A stretch of DNA of 64,000 nt from Hemicordylus capensis (GCF_027244095.1 NC_069658.1:262392687-262456686); one strand, 5' to 3'. Positions 10,573-22,730 are shown, numbered from the stretch's first letter. The notes: generated by a model from the letters alone, not told the origin. Made by a program: numbers and translations.

Positions 10573-12525
10573 CAGAGGCGTAACTAGGGAAAATGGCGCC
10601 TAGGGCAAGCACTGAAATTGCGCCACTGTCCAAGCAGGAATGATGGGACTTGTAGTCAGCAATATCTGGAAAGCCCTGTTAAAAGGAACACTGTACCATC
10701 TAGACATGGTTGCTGATCAAAACCTGAAAACATGAGCCATCTCTGTAAAAGACTTAGAACAACAGTCAGGAGTTATGCAAGGATTCCAACTGTCATTTTC
10801 TCTGTCTCCTCTCATTCTTTAAAAAACATGACTTTGTCCTAGAGGATCACCTGCCCAAATAGCCACTAGCAAAATAGGGGAAGAAGAAGGTGGTGGTGGT
10901 GGTGGTGTCTATAAACCAGTGAATGATTCCTGCCAGCCTTTGTCTTATGATGACTGTTGGCTCATGATGGGGTATATGTGCATTCACCACACTAGTGCTT
11001 ACTTTGACACCAAGAGGGAGGAGGATACATTAGTTTGCCACACTAGACAGAGGAATTTGCAACAGGAGCAGATAGCCAAGTTCTGCCAGGGCCAAAACCA
11101 GCCCCTGCCAAACTAAGAAATCACTGTAATTTGCCCCTTCCTGTCACAAGCAGTGTGCTGTTCTTTTATTATTGACTCTAATTCTCAGATATCGCAGTCA
11201 TGGATGGAAAATTCAGGGTCAATTTACAAGAGACACATTTTCTACATGGAAGTTTCTTCTGTGCAGGTGCTGTGCAGAAACCCATGTGTAGTGATCAATA
11301 CATATATAACTATTCCGCCAGGGGCATAGCAAGGTTGGAATGGGTCCAGAGACAGGATTTCAAAATGGGCCCCCAGACCCTCAAAGTCCAGGGCCTCCAC
11401 ACACCCCAGGCCCCCAAGGATTTAAGTCTGATATTTCAAAATAAGTATGCTACCTGGAAATACATTTCACTGAATACACGCATGCACACTTCACAGTATA
11501 TAGTGATATACATTGAGTACTATATATTTGTGCTACTTTTAATGCCTAGAACACACTAGCAATGCTAATTATTAAAATGGACCCCTTGCTGCAGATTAGC
11601 AAATGATACTTTCAACCATGCAGGGTGAGCCTATGTTTGTTTTCTCAGAATTCTGAACAAATTCAGTAAAGTTTGATTCCAGGAGTCTTTTCACACCAGG
11701 CTTTTAAAGACCTTTAACACACATCTCCTCTGGAATAGAGGTGCTGCATTCACATGTTGGCCAGATTTACCCTGAAGTCCCTGCAAGTTATTGGGGAGCA
11801 GTTCACACACAAGAAAAATAAAATAAAATAAAATCACAACACATGCTTCACAGTTCTCACTCAGACCTTCTGGATTGCAAAACAACTTGAACATAAGTGC
11901 ATTTATGAATGAATGAATGAATGAAAATAAATAAAATATACTTGTTCCAGAAGTGTTTGTAATTTTCTGACATGAAACAAGCCACTTATAGGCCTTTTTA
12001 GATAGTTTTTGTTTTTAAAGCCAGCACATTTTCCAGTCTGTTTTAAATTAAATATTCAGAGACTTCTCAGTCTCGCCCCACCCCCCCATATCACAGCCCT
12101 ATGGCAAGCAGATCCCTATATATGGGGGTAACCACAAAAAGGAATTCACAGCCTACCTAGCAATAGCTGTTCTGGATGGTCTGGTCTGGGCAGAGGGTCT
12201 GCTGCCTGCTTCCTCCTTCCTTCCTTCCTTGCTTGGGGCCTACTCGAGTTCAGGCTTCAGGGAGGCCTACTCGGAGGCCTCTCTGGAAGCCCCGCCCACC
12301 CACCGATCAGCTGAGAGGCGGGGAGAGAAGAGCTCTGCAGTTTGCAGGCTGCTCCGATCCTAGGCCTCTTTGCCGATCAGCCGGAGCTGGAGGCATGTGG
12401 CTGAGGGGCCCTGGGGCTGGGCAGGTGGGCAATGGGGTGGGGGTGGCAGGGACTGGTATGGTGCCCCCACCTCAATGGCACCCGGGGCACGTGCCCCCCT
12501 GCCCCCCCCCAGTTACGCCTATGAG
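10573..12525 (+). mobile_element. Non-autonomous hAT element, copy 1
   Basis: Left end cagaggcgtaactaggg and right end (reverse complement) cataggcgtaactgggg form imperfect terminal inverted repeats. They are flanked by agcggggt (10565-10572) and agcgggga (12526-12533), an 8-base duplication with one mismatch, which is the hAT size. No transposase frame was found. A second repeat end beginning ccaggggcatagcaagg near 11319 lies inside it and also occurs at 9003 and 58307. The right third is GC-rich. Shares both termini with the copies at 25778-28200 and 48023-49074. Confidence 0.82.
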
Positions 12526-12776
12526 CGGGGAGCTGAAGTTAATATCACCTGAACATCAGTCCTGACTGCATTGGAACGGGCCCAATGTATCCTTTCCAGA
12601 GGCATGCAGTGAATCCCAGCTGCCTGGAAACAAGGCTAAATCACTAGATTATGGTGAGGATGCTGAAAAAAGGTATGAAAATACTCTGTACACTAGAAAT
12701 TGCCACAAAAGTACTCATTATGCATTTCTGTTAAAAGATCCTGCTAATTCTGTGAATGAATTTGGGAGCCATTGGA

Positions 12777-13730
12777 CTAAGACATTGAGTTTCTGTTCAT
12801 CACTCTCCTTAGAGCTCTGTGCACCTCTTTGTTCCTCAGTGTATAGATGAGGGGATTAAGCATGGTGGTGACAAATGTATAGAACAGGGAGATCATCTTG
12901 CCACGGTCACGGGAATAATTGGATGGGGGCTGGAGATAACTGAAAATGGCTGTGCCATAGAATAACGACACCACAATCAGATGAGAGGCACAGGTGTTGA
13001 AGGCCTTCTGCCTGCCCTCCGCTGAGCGGATCCTCAGCACAGCAGCCACAATGTAGCTGTAAGAGACTGTTATGAGACCCAGAGGTACTAGGAGGAACAC
13101 TACACTGGAAGCAAAAAGCTCAGCCTCATTGAGTGAGGTATCAACACAGGCCAATTTGATTAAGGCTGGCACTTCACAGAAAAAGTGGTCCACCCGGTTA
13201 TGTCCACACCTTGGGAGCTTAAGAGTCATTGTGGTTTGCACTACTGAGTTGCCGAAGCCACTCATCCAGGAGATGGCAGCCATTTTGAAACATAAGAATT
13301 GGCTCATAATGGTAGTGTAGTGCAGTGGCTGGTAAACTGCAGCATAGCGGTCATAGGCCATGGCAGCCAGTAGAATACACTCTGTAGAGCCCAGTGCTAG
13401 GGAGATATACAGCTCAGCTGCACAAGCAGCATAGGAGATGGCCTTGCTTTTGCTCCAGAAGTTCACCAGCATCTGAGGACCAAGACTGGTGGTGTAACAG
13501 AGGTCCAGGAAAGAGAGATTGCTGAGGAAAAAATACATGGGGGTGTGGAGGTGGGGGTCCAGCCATGAGACCACAATGATGGTTGTGTTTCCTAGTAAAG
13601 TCATTGTGTAGCAGATCAGGATGATGGCAAAGAGCAACATCTCCAAATTTGGACGGTCAGCCACACCCAATAAGATGAATTCTCCTTGGTAGCTTTGGTT
13701 GCCTCCTTCCCATGATGCTTCACTGTACAT
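12777..13730 (-). CDS. Olfactory receptor OR-1, class II, family 2-like (intact)
   Basis: A 317-residue seven-helix GPCR of the odorant receptor family, expected in olfactory cilia and coupled to Golf. Visible landmarks: N-glycosylation site NQS (11-13), HTPMYFFL (62-69) at TM2, MAYDRYAAV with DRY at 127-129 ending TM3, SY (223-224) in TM5, KAFNTCASHL (242-251) at TM6, and NPLIYTLRN (292-300) in TM7. C103 and C185 fit the conserved disulfide. The length is normal for the family. The LDPHLHTPMYFFLSNLSFLD stretch resembles family 2. Residue 133 is Tyr where the two sister genes have Cys, an oddity in a conserved position. The Met is preceded within a few bases by a splice-acceptor-like tract. 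The first ~100 codons nearly match OR-2, while the rest is closer to OR-3. Confidence 0.94.
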   Translation of the reverse strand: MYSEASWEGGNQSYQGEFILLGVADRPNLEMLLFAIILICYTMTLLGNTTIIVVSWLDPHLHTPMYFFLSNLSFLDLCYTTSLGPQMLVNFWSKSKAISYAACAAELYISLALGSTECILLAAMAYDRYAAVYQPLHYTTIMSQFLCFKMAAISWMSGFGNSVVQTTMTLKLPRCGHNRVDHFFCEVPALIKLACVDTSLNEAELFASSVVFLLVPLGLITVSYSYIVAAVLRIRSAEGRQKAFNTCASHLIVVSLFYGTAIFSYLQPPSNYSRDRGKMISLFYTFVTTMLNPLIYTLRNKEVHRALRRVMNRNSMS

Positions 13731-13752
13731 AATCTATTAAAAAAACAGGAAG
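13731..13752 (-). promoter_or_regulatory. Splice acceptor just upstream of the OR-1 coding exon
   Basis: On the minus strand a pyrimidine tract (ttcttcctgttttttt) ends in aatag, followed by att and the start ATG. The same arrangement precedes OR-2 and OR-3. This is the expected 3' splice site of an OR whose leader exon lies upstream. Confidence 0.7.
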
Positions 13753-14052
13753 AAAATGAATAGACGACAAGCAATATGAAGTGGAAACCGATGTGAACAG
13801 CTTCCACAAAAGAAATATGGCTATGATTTGTCCAAGACTACCTCATGAATCCTATTCCTGAGTCCTGGTCTCCAAAATCTAGGTCTAAGCTCTAGTTAGT
13901 GAGCAGTGCTCTCTATTAATAGGGAACCAGGAACACTTTGTATGAGAGGAGAATATGTTGCCTGGTATAGAACCCTACATCTTGCAACAAGAACTGTGGG
14001 GCAGAAAACCCCACAATCTTATTTTTATTTATTTAATTCATTTATATACAGC
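13731..14052. repeat. OR-1 proximal 5' flank, duplicated at OR-2
   Basis: About 300 bases that match the reverse complement of 43922-44245, the flank of OR-2, at roughly 97% by eye. The match runs on into the coding region as far as about 13428. It ends upstream at a tttatatacag motif within an L2-type 3' tail. Confidence 0.85.
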
Positions 14053-14061
14053 CTATTACAA

Positions 14062-14065
<4 letters not shown>

Positions 14066-14149
<84 letters not shown>

Positions 14150-14158
14150 TACACACAA
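14066..14158. repeat. Palindromic (GT)n(AT)n(AC)n microsatellite
   Basis: A GT run, an AT core and an AC run form a near-perfect inverted repeat. Each arm carries a single TATG/CATA interruption at a matching distance, so the single strand could fold into a long hairpin. It lies in the L2 tail behind OR-1's 5' flank. The short open frames over it are meaningless. Confidence 0.9.
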
Positions 14159-15200
14159 ACCAAACACACACATATAACATAGAAATTAAAACAACAAATC
14201 AGTAATTCAACCAAAAGCCTGGCTAAAGAGATGTGTCTTCAGTTGTTTCCAAAAGCCATCAGGGATGGAGCAGTTTTAATCTCAACAGGGAGAGCATTCC
14301 ACAACACCCTCCTTCTGTGGAACTTCTTCTGAGAAGGCTTATCTTTGAATTGTCACCAGGTGAACTGGCAGCACCCTCAGACGAACCTCCTTTGATTATC
14401 TTAATAGGTGACTGGTTTTATAATAAGAAGCTATTCTCTTAAATACCCTGGACCCAAGCCTTTTTTTATAGGTAAAAACCAGCACTTTGTATTTTGCCAG
14501 GACACCTATTGGCAGCCAGTGTATTTCTTTGAGGACAGGAGTCTCTTTATCAAGTTCCAGAGACCAACCTAGCAGCAGCATTCTGCACCAATTGCAGTTT
14601 TCAGACTACATACCAAGGGAGCCTAGTGTAGAGTGCATTGCGATAGTCAAGCCTGGAGGTAACCAGCATGTGCACAACTGTTTTAAGGTCACTTTATTCT
14701 AGGAAGAGGCACATTTGGTGTATCAGCCAAAGCTGATAAAAAGCACTCCTGTCCACTGCCTCCACCTGAGGCATCAGAGAGAGGTTTGGATCCAGAAGTA
14801 CTCCCAGACTGTATACCTGATCCTTCTGGGGTAGGGAGAACAGGCAGGTCTATCCCACATCTCCTGAATTATGGTTCCCTACAATGAGCACCTCCATCTT
14901 ATTTGGATTCAACTTCAGTTTGTTATCTCTCATCCAGCCCATTACTGCCTATAGGCAGGCATTTCGGGAAGTTATGTCATTTTCTGATGAAGTTGTCATG
15001 GAGAAATAGATTTTGGTGTCAGAGTACTTGATAGCACCCTGCACCAAATCCCCTGATGTCTCTCAGCAGTTTCATGTAGATATTAAAAAGTATTGGAGAC
15101 ATAATGGAGCCCTGAGGGTCACCATATAAAAGCTCTCACCTTGAAGAACAAAGTCTCCAAGTGACACCATCTGAAATCTACCCGAGAGGTAGATCTACAT

Positions 15201-15490
15201 CAGAAGCTGCCATATACTGAGTCAGACCATTGGTCTATCTAGCTCAGTATTGTCTTCACAGACTGGCAGCGGCTTCTCCAAGGTTGCAGGCAGGAATCTC
15301 TCTCAGCCCTATCTTGGAGAAGCCAGGGAGGGAACTTGAAACCTTCTACTCTTCCCAGAGCGGCTCCATCCCCTGAGGGGAATACCTTACAGTGCTCACA
15401 CTTCTAGTCTCCCATTCATATGCAACCAGGGTGGACCATGCTAAGGGGACAAGTCATGCCTGCTACCACAAGACCAGCTCTCCTCTCCTC
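15201..15490 (-). mobile_element. Composite tRNA/5S-like SINE with CR1 tail, copy 1
   Basis: Read on the minus strand: a head with gctggtcttgtggtagca (A-box-like), a body with ccctggttgcatatgaatgg and atgggagac (5S rRNA-like), a degenerate tRNA-like second unit, and a tail with actgagctagatagacca and ctgactcagtatatggcagc related to the CR1 3' end. Inserted into the L2 at 14014-18106. Confidence 0.8.
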
Positions 15491-16019
15491 TCTACCAAGA
15501 GGTATATGTGGAACCACTGTAAAACTGCCTCCTGCACCCAAATCCCTCAGGTGATCCAGAAGGAAACCATGGTTGATGGTATCGAAAGCCACAGAGAGAT
15601 CCAAAAGGATTAACAGAGTCACACTCCCTCTGTCCATATGTAATGGACATACCTAATGGACTTAGGGTCCTTGGTTGGCCTGATCATCCATCAGGCCAAC
15701 CACCAAGGCAGACTCCACTCCATAGCCCACCCAAAAGCCAATTTGAAATGGGTCTAGGCTACGTAATCTGTTCCATCCAAGACTGTCTGGAGCTGAGAGG
15801 CCATCACTCCCTCAATCACTTTGGCCAACCACAAGAGGTTAGAGACGGGCCTATAATTGCCTAGCTCTGAGAGATCCAACATAGGCTTCTTACAAAGAAG
15901 TTTAATAATTGCTTGCTTGAGACAAGGAGGAATCTTGCCTTCCCTCAGATAAGCATTTATATTCTCAACCACTCTCTCCCAAAGTCTCCCTGCTACTGTA
16001 GATAGTGGGGTCATGTACA

Positions 16020-16490
16020 TGACCCAAATCTGGGGGGGGGGGGGCGCGGAAGGCAGGAGTATACCTGGCTTCCCCCACATGAGCATTCAGTCTGTAGCAT
16101 TCTGTCGTGTCACACGCCCACACGACTGGTGTGGCAGAGCTTACAGCATTGGGGATCTCAAGGAGGAAATCCTCTATTGTCCCACAATGCATTGGGTGGG
16201 CAGCGGAGTAGCTGCCTGTGGCAATGCTGTAGCTCCCAGCTTCCTGGCTGCTCTTTAAGTGGCACTCTGATTTCCAGGAAGCTGGGCTGCCAAGAGCTGC
16301 AGCATACAGCCCCGATTGCACACACAATTGGGGCTGCCATGGTGAGATGGGGCTTTGCCCTGTAAACCTAGGTTTAAGGTTAGACTTTATTTCAGGGTAG
16401 CCCTGCTCTGGACAACAGGGTGGGAGCAGGTACCAAGGCTCCACACAAGCCTAATTACTCAGGTTTTCCCATTCCTGCCCTGCTGCAGCT
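16020..16490. mobile_element. MITE-like insertion in L2 (ends uncertain)
   Basis: L2 sequence is interrupted by a GC-richer block that begins after a G run (about 16031-16043). It contains several inverted segments, for example agctcccagcttcctgg against ccaggaagctggg, and ends near the palindromic ggttgtgagaacaacc. No coding capacity. Exact ends and target duplication were not found. Confidence 0.4.
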
Positions 16491-17065
16491 GGTTGTGAGA
16501 ACAACCTCAGTATATGCCAAATTAGGCAAGAGTCAAGAGAACAGGTGATAGAATGCACTGCTCCAAGCAGTTTGTTCATGTCCTCAGGAGTCACAAACTG
16601 AAACGGATCCACTTTAACTGTACAAGAGGAGTTACTGGACACCATTACAAAATTCTCTGCACCAATCATGGTATTCAGGTTGGCTCGAATACAACAGATT
16701 ATGTTCATGAAAAGATCATTAAGAGCATCACAACAGCTAGCTGAAGGCTCCAGATACAAATTTGAGGAAGGAGAAGCCTGTATGTATTAGCCCTCTCACC
16801 ACCTTAGACAGTTCTGCTGGCTGTGAGCTTACAGATGTAATACATGCAGCAAAAAAATGTTTCTTTGCTGCATGTATTGCCAAAGCATAGGTCTTCCATT
16901 GTGCTCTATGTTGTAATCTGTTGGATTAGAGTTGAGTCCTTCTTCACTTTGGCAGAATATACCTTGTTGCTTCAGTCCCGTAGTTCTTCTGTGTACCATG
17001 GAGCTAATTTAGAAGAAGGTCTGATGGGACACTTAGGAGTCCTAGTGACATTCATGAGCCTCTAC

Positions 17066-17116
17066 TGTGATTGCCAGGAGTCGACACAAACTTGATGGCA
17101 CAACTTTACTTTACTG
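17066..17116 (+). mobile_element. Sauria-type SINE tail fragment
   Basis: Contains gattgccaggagtcgacac and the pattern acttgatggcac, the 3' tail also found at 34020-34073 and, inverted, at 38225-38260. Only the tail is left. Confidence 0.6.
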
Positions 17117-18110
17117 CCCTAGTGAGTTTGTGATTCCAAATCTCCTCTAGGGTATCAACAGAATCGCTGGCAGAGCCACCCTTAAAACCTTCCAAGGTTT
17201 CTGGGAATCCTAATGGATCCAATAGCTTTCTTGGGTAGACCATCCTAATAGGCCTTTCACCCCTGCAGAGATGGTTAGTGGCTGTGAATTGAACTTTAAT
17301 GGTGGTCTGTCCATGACAAAGGGGAAGTGATAGGAATCCTCACCCATGGAACACCTCCCTGATCAGAGCAAAAAACTAAATCAAGAACATGACCAGCAAC
17401 ATGCATGGCTCCGAGACCACTTGGGAAAAATCCACCATTGTCATGGATACTATGAACTCCCAAGCTGCCCCTGATAACTCAGTCTTGAAGTTAACTTTGA
17501 AGTTGCCTGTTGCCCACCACCATTGGTCTGAGTGACTCCAATGCCAACTCTGCAACCAAATCCATCAGTTTGGTTAGGGAGTCTGTTTGGCAGCGCAGTG
17601 ATCAGTACACCAACAGAAGTCCCAATGTATTCCGAGGCCCAAGACTTAAGTACACATACTTGATATAGGCAAGTGCTCCAAGGAATCCTGGTAAGGGATA
17701 TATTGTTCTTACAGACTACAGTCCATGTCCTCTCACCTGCTGCACAACAGAGTACCCTGGAGGGTACTCTGGAAGCTGGGACCAGACCGGGTCACTACTA
17801 GCCTTGTCCAGCCAGGTCTCTGTATTGCATACCCAATCGCACCCTCATCCACAATCAAATCATGGATAATTTCTGATTTATTTTGGACTGACCTGGCACT
17901 ACAGAGGAGCAAGGTGAGGTTCTGTGGGTGGCTGGCACTGTTCCTCAAGTTCAAAGAGCTGACAGGGCAGATGGGATGGGAAACAGCTATTAAGTTTCTG
18001 GTCTTCCCTGTAATGGCCTGCTGACCTGCCAATGCCTTTTCTTCTTCTGTTCCCCACCACCACTGGAATAGATGCCCCCAGCTGAGGACCCACATCCCCA
18101 TCTAGGGAAC

Positions 18111-18414
18111 ATAGGAACATAGGAAGCTGCCGTATACTGAGTCAGACCATTGGTCTGTCTAGCTCAGTATTGTCTTCACAGACTGGCAGTGGCTTCTCCA
18201 AGGTTGCAGGCAGGAATCTCTCTCAGCCCTGTCTTGGAGAAGCCAGGGAAGGAACTTGTAGCTTAGATGCTCTTCCCAGAGCGGCTTCATCCCCTGAGGG
18301 GAATATCTTGCAGTGCTCACACATCAAGTCTCCCATTCATATGCAACCAGGGCAGACCCTGTTTAGCTATGGGGACAAGTCATGCTTGCTACCACAAGAC
18401 CAGCTCTCCTCTCC
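18111..18414 (-). mobile_element. Composite tRNA/5S-like SINE with CR1 tail, copy 2
   Basis: The most complete minus-strand copy: head tggtcttgtggtagcaagca, 5S-like gctaaacagggtctgccctg and aatgggagac, second tRNA-like unit with gctctgggaagagcatc, and CR1-like tail ending in tatgttcctatgttcc. Lies at the 5' limit of the L2. Confidence 0.85.
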
Positions 18415-18559
18415 AACCTCTCCTCTCTCTCTCCATCCTCAAATAAGCCTAGACACATCCCTCAGTCAATACATTTTTATGTCTTTTAAAAAGTTGTTGT
18501 ACACTGCCCAGAGCCTCTGGATGGGGCGGTTTATAAATGTAATACATAAATAAATGTAA

Positions 18560-20082
18560 TCAATCAATCAATCAATACCAGCCACATATAGTACTAAAAC
18601 AAATGTTAACTGCCCCAGCACTCAGTCCCACCATCAAAGGTCTGGGTACTAAGGGCCCAAACTTCTTAGGCAGCTGCCTGCAGGCAGTCTGCCTGCCGGC
18701 AGGATGCCACCAGCTTCACTGCTGGCTGTGCCTTTAGCCACAGCTATATTAAACAGAGAAGAGAGGTCAGACATGGCAACTAGCCAACCAAACTCTTTGG
18801 GCAAAAACTCAACAGATGTAGGGAGTTGAGGGTAATCAGCTGCATTATAAATGGCACAATATACCATAAGGTATAAGTTTTCACATATAAAACATGCCAT
18901 TTATATACATTGCATTAAATGACGACTGATTAGTTCAAAATTAAAGAAAAAAGAAAAAGGGAGAAAGTAAAAACAAATAGAACATAGATATTACATCTAT
19001 TATTCCAACAATCTATCAGATTTCAGATAGTCTGGGTAAGAGATGAGACACAAGCCCCGCGGCAAGCAAACTCTGGGATCCTTGTTGAGCAGCTCTAGGC
19101 AAAAGGTTGCCCGTAGGCACAAGACTGCTAACTCTCTGTCCAGTAGCCTGCTTCTTTATAGTGTAATTTTTCTTTGATCTCTTTCTCTCATAGAGTCTAT
19201 TCAAATCTCATCTTTTCCTGGGTCCTCAAAAGGTGACAACTTGCTGCTACCTTCTGGACAATGTCTTTTTAATTATTCAGGATATTGGCCAGCCCAGAGA
19301 GATCTCAATCTCATCTTCTGTAAACTGTGCGCTTAGGAAGGAAGGGGGGAACAATGCCCAAAGCAAATCTGCATCTCAGAGCTACAAATTGCATCTTCCC
19401 CCAATTGCCAGTTTGACCCCAAAAGGTGTTAAAAGTTAGGAGTTAGTGAGAGAATTAGTTCTATTTGTGTGAGACAGCAATTACATTATTTCTTGTGTAC
19501 CTCTATCTAGTGTGTAATTATAACAAGAGAATATTTAAAGTAACATGGCTAGGGCAGAAGCATCAGTGAGGTAAGAATTAAAGTCTACAGGCGGATCTCT
19601 GTATGCATCTACCTATGTTGAATCTCTATAGAGAGCGATTGAGTTAATCTTTGGTAAGAATTAGCATGGATTTCTTGCAACAGGAGAGAGCAGCCTCTGG
19701 CCTCTCCACAGACATTATGAGTCACATTTTAGCATTTGGATATAGCAATCAGCATTCAAGCCTGGCTTTTGTATTCCTTTGAGCAGTCATTTCACAACAC
19801 AATGCTGGATTGTCTCCTGCTTCACAGAGCAGTTTGAGATCTAGTATGCCAGTTCACCCCGAGTTCAGGTATTATTTCATTTCTTAATATAAAATGAAAT
19901 CAGACACAGGCCTATATTTCACATACTTCTGAGTTGGTACCTCTGGTTCTGATATGTTGATGTGGACCGTCCTCAACAGTATGTGTATACAGATAGACAC
20001 TTGTACGCACATAGAATGTAATGTCTGAATAAGACTACAAGCTTTGGGATAAGAAGGGTCCCAACTTGATTAACTACTTAAA
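18560..20082. other. Unassigned stretch
   Basis: AT-rich sequence with a (CAAT)n run near 18556-18577 and no recognisable gene. No frame longer than about 83 residues, none with a domain signature. I see no clear repeat family here. Confidence 0.5.
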
Positions 20083-21230
20083 CAATGAGAACGTAAGAAC
20101 AGTCCTGCTGGATCAGGCCGAAGGCCCATCCAGTCCAGCATCCTCTCACACAGTGGCTAACCAGATGCCCCTGAGAAGCCCACAGGCAAGAGGTGAGGGC
20201 ATTCCCCCTCTTTTACTGTTGCTCCCTTGCAACTGGTATTTAGAGGCAACTTGCCTCTAAGGCTGGAGGAAGGCTATAGTCACCAGATTAGTAGCCACTG
20301 ATAGATCTGTCCTCCATTAATTTGTCCAAGCCCCTTTTAAAGCCATCCAAGCTAGTGGCCATTACCATATTCCATGGCACAGAATTCCAGAGATTAATTA
20401 TGCACTGTGTGAAAGAGTACCTTGTTGGTCTTAAATTTCCCAGCCTTTAGTTTCATGGGATGACCTGTGGTTCTAGTGTTGTGAGAGAGGGAGAACAATT
20501 TATCTTTGTATTCCATGCATACTCTATTATGTCTCCCCATAGTTGCCTCTTTTCCAAACTAAAAATTCCCAGATGCTGTAGTCTTGCATAAGGAAGGTGC
20601 CCCAGGTCCCTGATCATCTTGGTTGCCCTCTTTTGCACCTTTTCCAGTTCTGCAATGTCCTTCTTAAGATATGGTGACCAGAACTGTACACAGTATTCCA
20701 AATGCGGCCACACCATAGATTTGTATAAGGGCATTATAATATTAGCAGTTTTATTTTCAGTCCCCTTCATAATAATCTCCAGCATGGAATTGGCCTTTTT
20801 CACAACAGCCGTGCACGGAGTTGACACTTTCAATGAGCTGTCTACCATGACCCCAAGATCTCTCTCCTGGTCAGTCCCTGACAGCTCAGACCACATCAAT
20901 GTATATGTAAAGCTGGATATTTTTGCTGCAATATATGTGAAAGGGGGGCCATTGCCCCCAATATGCATCACTTCATACTTGCTAACACTGAGCCACATTT
21001 GCAATTTTGTCACCCACTCACCCAGTTTAGAGAGATCCTTTCGGAGCTCCTCACAATCTGTTTTGGATTTCACTACCCTAAATAGTTTAGTGTCATATGC
21101 AGATTTGGCCACATTTCTGCTCACCCCAACCTCTAGATCATTTATGAATAAGTTAAAGAACACTGACTGGTCCCACTACAGATCTCTAGGGGGCCCCACT
21201 TCTTCCTTCCCTCCATTGTGAAAACTGTCC
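20083..21230 (-). mobile_element. CR1 LINE, 3' part with reverse transcriptase remnant
   Basis: The minus-strand frame at 20453-21163 encodes 236 residues of a CR1 reverse transcriptase C-terminal part: FFNLFINDLEVGV, LRKDLSKLGEWVTKLQMWLS, then HLEYCVQFWSPYLKKDIAEL and KVQKRATKMIRDL. The 3' end at 20083 shows the CR1 terminus (minus strand cctgatccagcaggactgtt). It is 5' truncated. One long open part survives, so it is fairly young. Confidence 0.9.
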
Positions 21231-22362
21231 ATTTATTCCTCCCATTGGACAAGGTGGAACCAATGTCCCTTGGTCCACAGGGTCTAAGGGCCCTCCAAGG
21301 CCAGTCCCCACTTGCCTTCACAAGTCACCCTCTTCTTGTTGGAAGTGAAGGACTATGTGCTGTCTCTTGTCTCAAAGACAGTAGAGGACAGACTAGTGAG
21401 TCAGAGGGCTAGAGGGTCAAGACATTGGTCATCCTTTCTCTACTGCTCTGACACTATCCCTTTGGAATGTAGATTGCTACTCTCAGGGGACTTCCTTCCT
21501 TCCAGCCACTTCCTTCCTCTCTTCTCTTCCTGTTCCTTCTACCTTGCAACATGCAAGCTCCTCTCCCCTGCACCATGTGTGCAGAGAGATGCAGAATCCA
21601 TCTGCATCCAGCTAGCTAGATAGATTAGAGACCCTAACTCCTCACTTTCCTATCCAGAATGTTCTCTAATAAATACCATTTATATTGATTTGAAACTATG
21701 AACTGGCTCCAAGTTACTTTACTCTCAGCATACATGCATGCCTACTAAATTCCGCTGTGTTGTGCCTCTGTGCACTCTGCTATAATGAAAAGGGATTCTC
21801 TTACCAGAGAGAATTCCCAACACTTCTCCTGCTTGCTCAGGCGAGCTGCGTGCTAAGCAGCCTGCGGCAGCACTTCCTTCTGCCTGCCAAGCAGCTACTT
21901 CCAAGAGGGACGGGGCGGACAGCTGAGCCAAGCAGGGAAGAGAGATGGAGAGAGGCTGCCACAGCCATGCAGGAGCTGCTGGAGGAGGGCTGCCCAGCTC
22001 CGATCCACTGCCCCCGACGGACAGCGACCCCCATTGGCCCCACACCCGGTTCTGCTCCACGTCGTTGAGCCAGCACTGCTGGTCAATGGGGAAGCAGAGA
22101 GAGAAGACTTGGGTGGGTTAGGTTGTCCGCCTCCTTGCGTCTGATTCCAGATGCAGGGGGCATGGCTTGGGGCACCTGGGCACGTGCGATGGAGGTCCCC
22201 TGGCTTCACTTTGTTGCCCAGCCAGCTTGCTATGCCCCTGTGTGGCAGTCCTCAAATGCAGAGCAACGATTTCCACTGATCTTCTTTTCCCTCTGAATTA
22301 CTCTGTGACACCCAGAAATATGTCCCTGAGAGTTGTGGAATACTCAGGGATATATTTCCCCC

Positions 22363-22411
<49 letters not shown>

Positions 22412-22722
22412 GCACTGCTGCAGCTTTAGTTTTGAAGGCAGCCAGCTGCATGCACACTTACTTTGCTGCACCCCTGCAGCATTAGTCAGGAGTTTGGCCG
22501 GTTAATAATAATTTTTAAAAACAGGAAAAGTCAGTGTTAGACATTGCTAGGATAGAGACTGAAAAGAAGAGAGAGTGTGTGATATGCTGTTATATTCATC
22601 CATGGTTACTCACTGTCCGTGTTTAGGGAGGAAGAATTCTCTAGCTAACTTTCCACTCTCTCGCCCTCGAATTATAGGCACGGGCATTTGCCTCAGAGTT
22701 GGGGGAGGAGGGACATATATTC
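21230..22722. other. Unassigned, with a (CA)n run
   Basis: Holds a (CA)n microsatellite at 22369-22411 and a GC-rich part (21830-22240) ending in tgctatgcccctg, a hAT-like terminus for which no partner end was found. No gene is seen. Confidence 0.45.
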
Positions 22723-22730
22723 AGTCCACT

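Larger units (their letters stand above)
14014..18106 (-). mobile_element. Long decayed L2-clade LINE
   Basis: The minus-strand translation shows LLILLDLSVAFDTINHGFLL (L2 reverse transcriptase, near 15570) and, toward 18.1 kb, SARSVQNKSEIIHDLIVDEG, which resembles the start of an L2 apurinic endonuclease. The 3' tail lies near 14014-14060. The element is broken by many stops and frameshifts and interrupted by a microsatellite (14066-14158), a composite SINE (15201-15490), a MITE-like block (about 16020-16490) and a Sauria-type tail (17066-17116). It is old. Confidence 0.82.

Noticed and set aside
13906-14205. Cys/Val-repeat small proteins over dinucleotide repeats (also 9101, 22167, 39545, 61349)
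   Set aside because: They are translations of microsatellites with no start context or conservation.
18290-18361. A 5S rRNA gene or pseudogene
   Set aside because: Only a 5S-like segment of the SINE is present; the flanks are SINE sequence repeated elsewhere.
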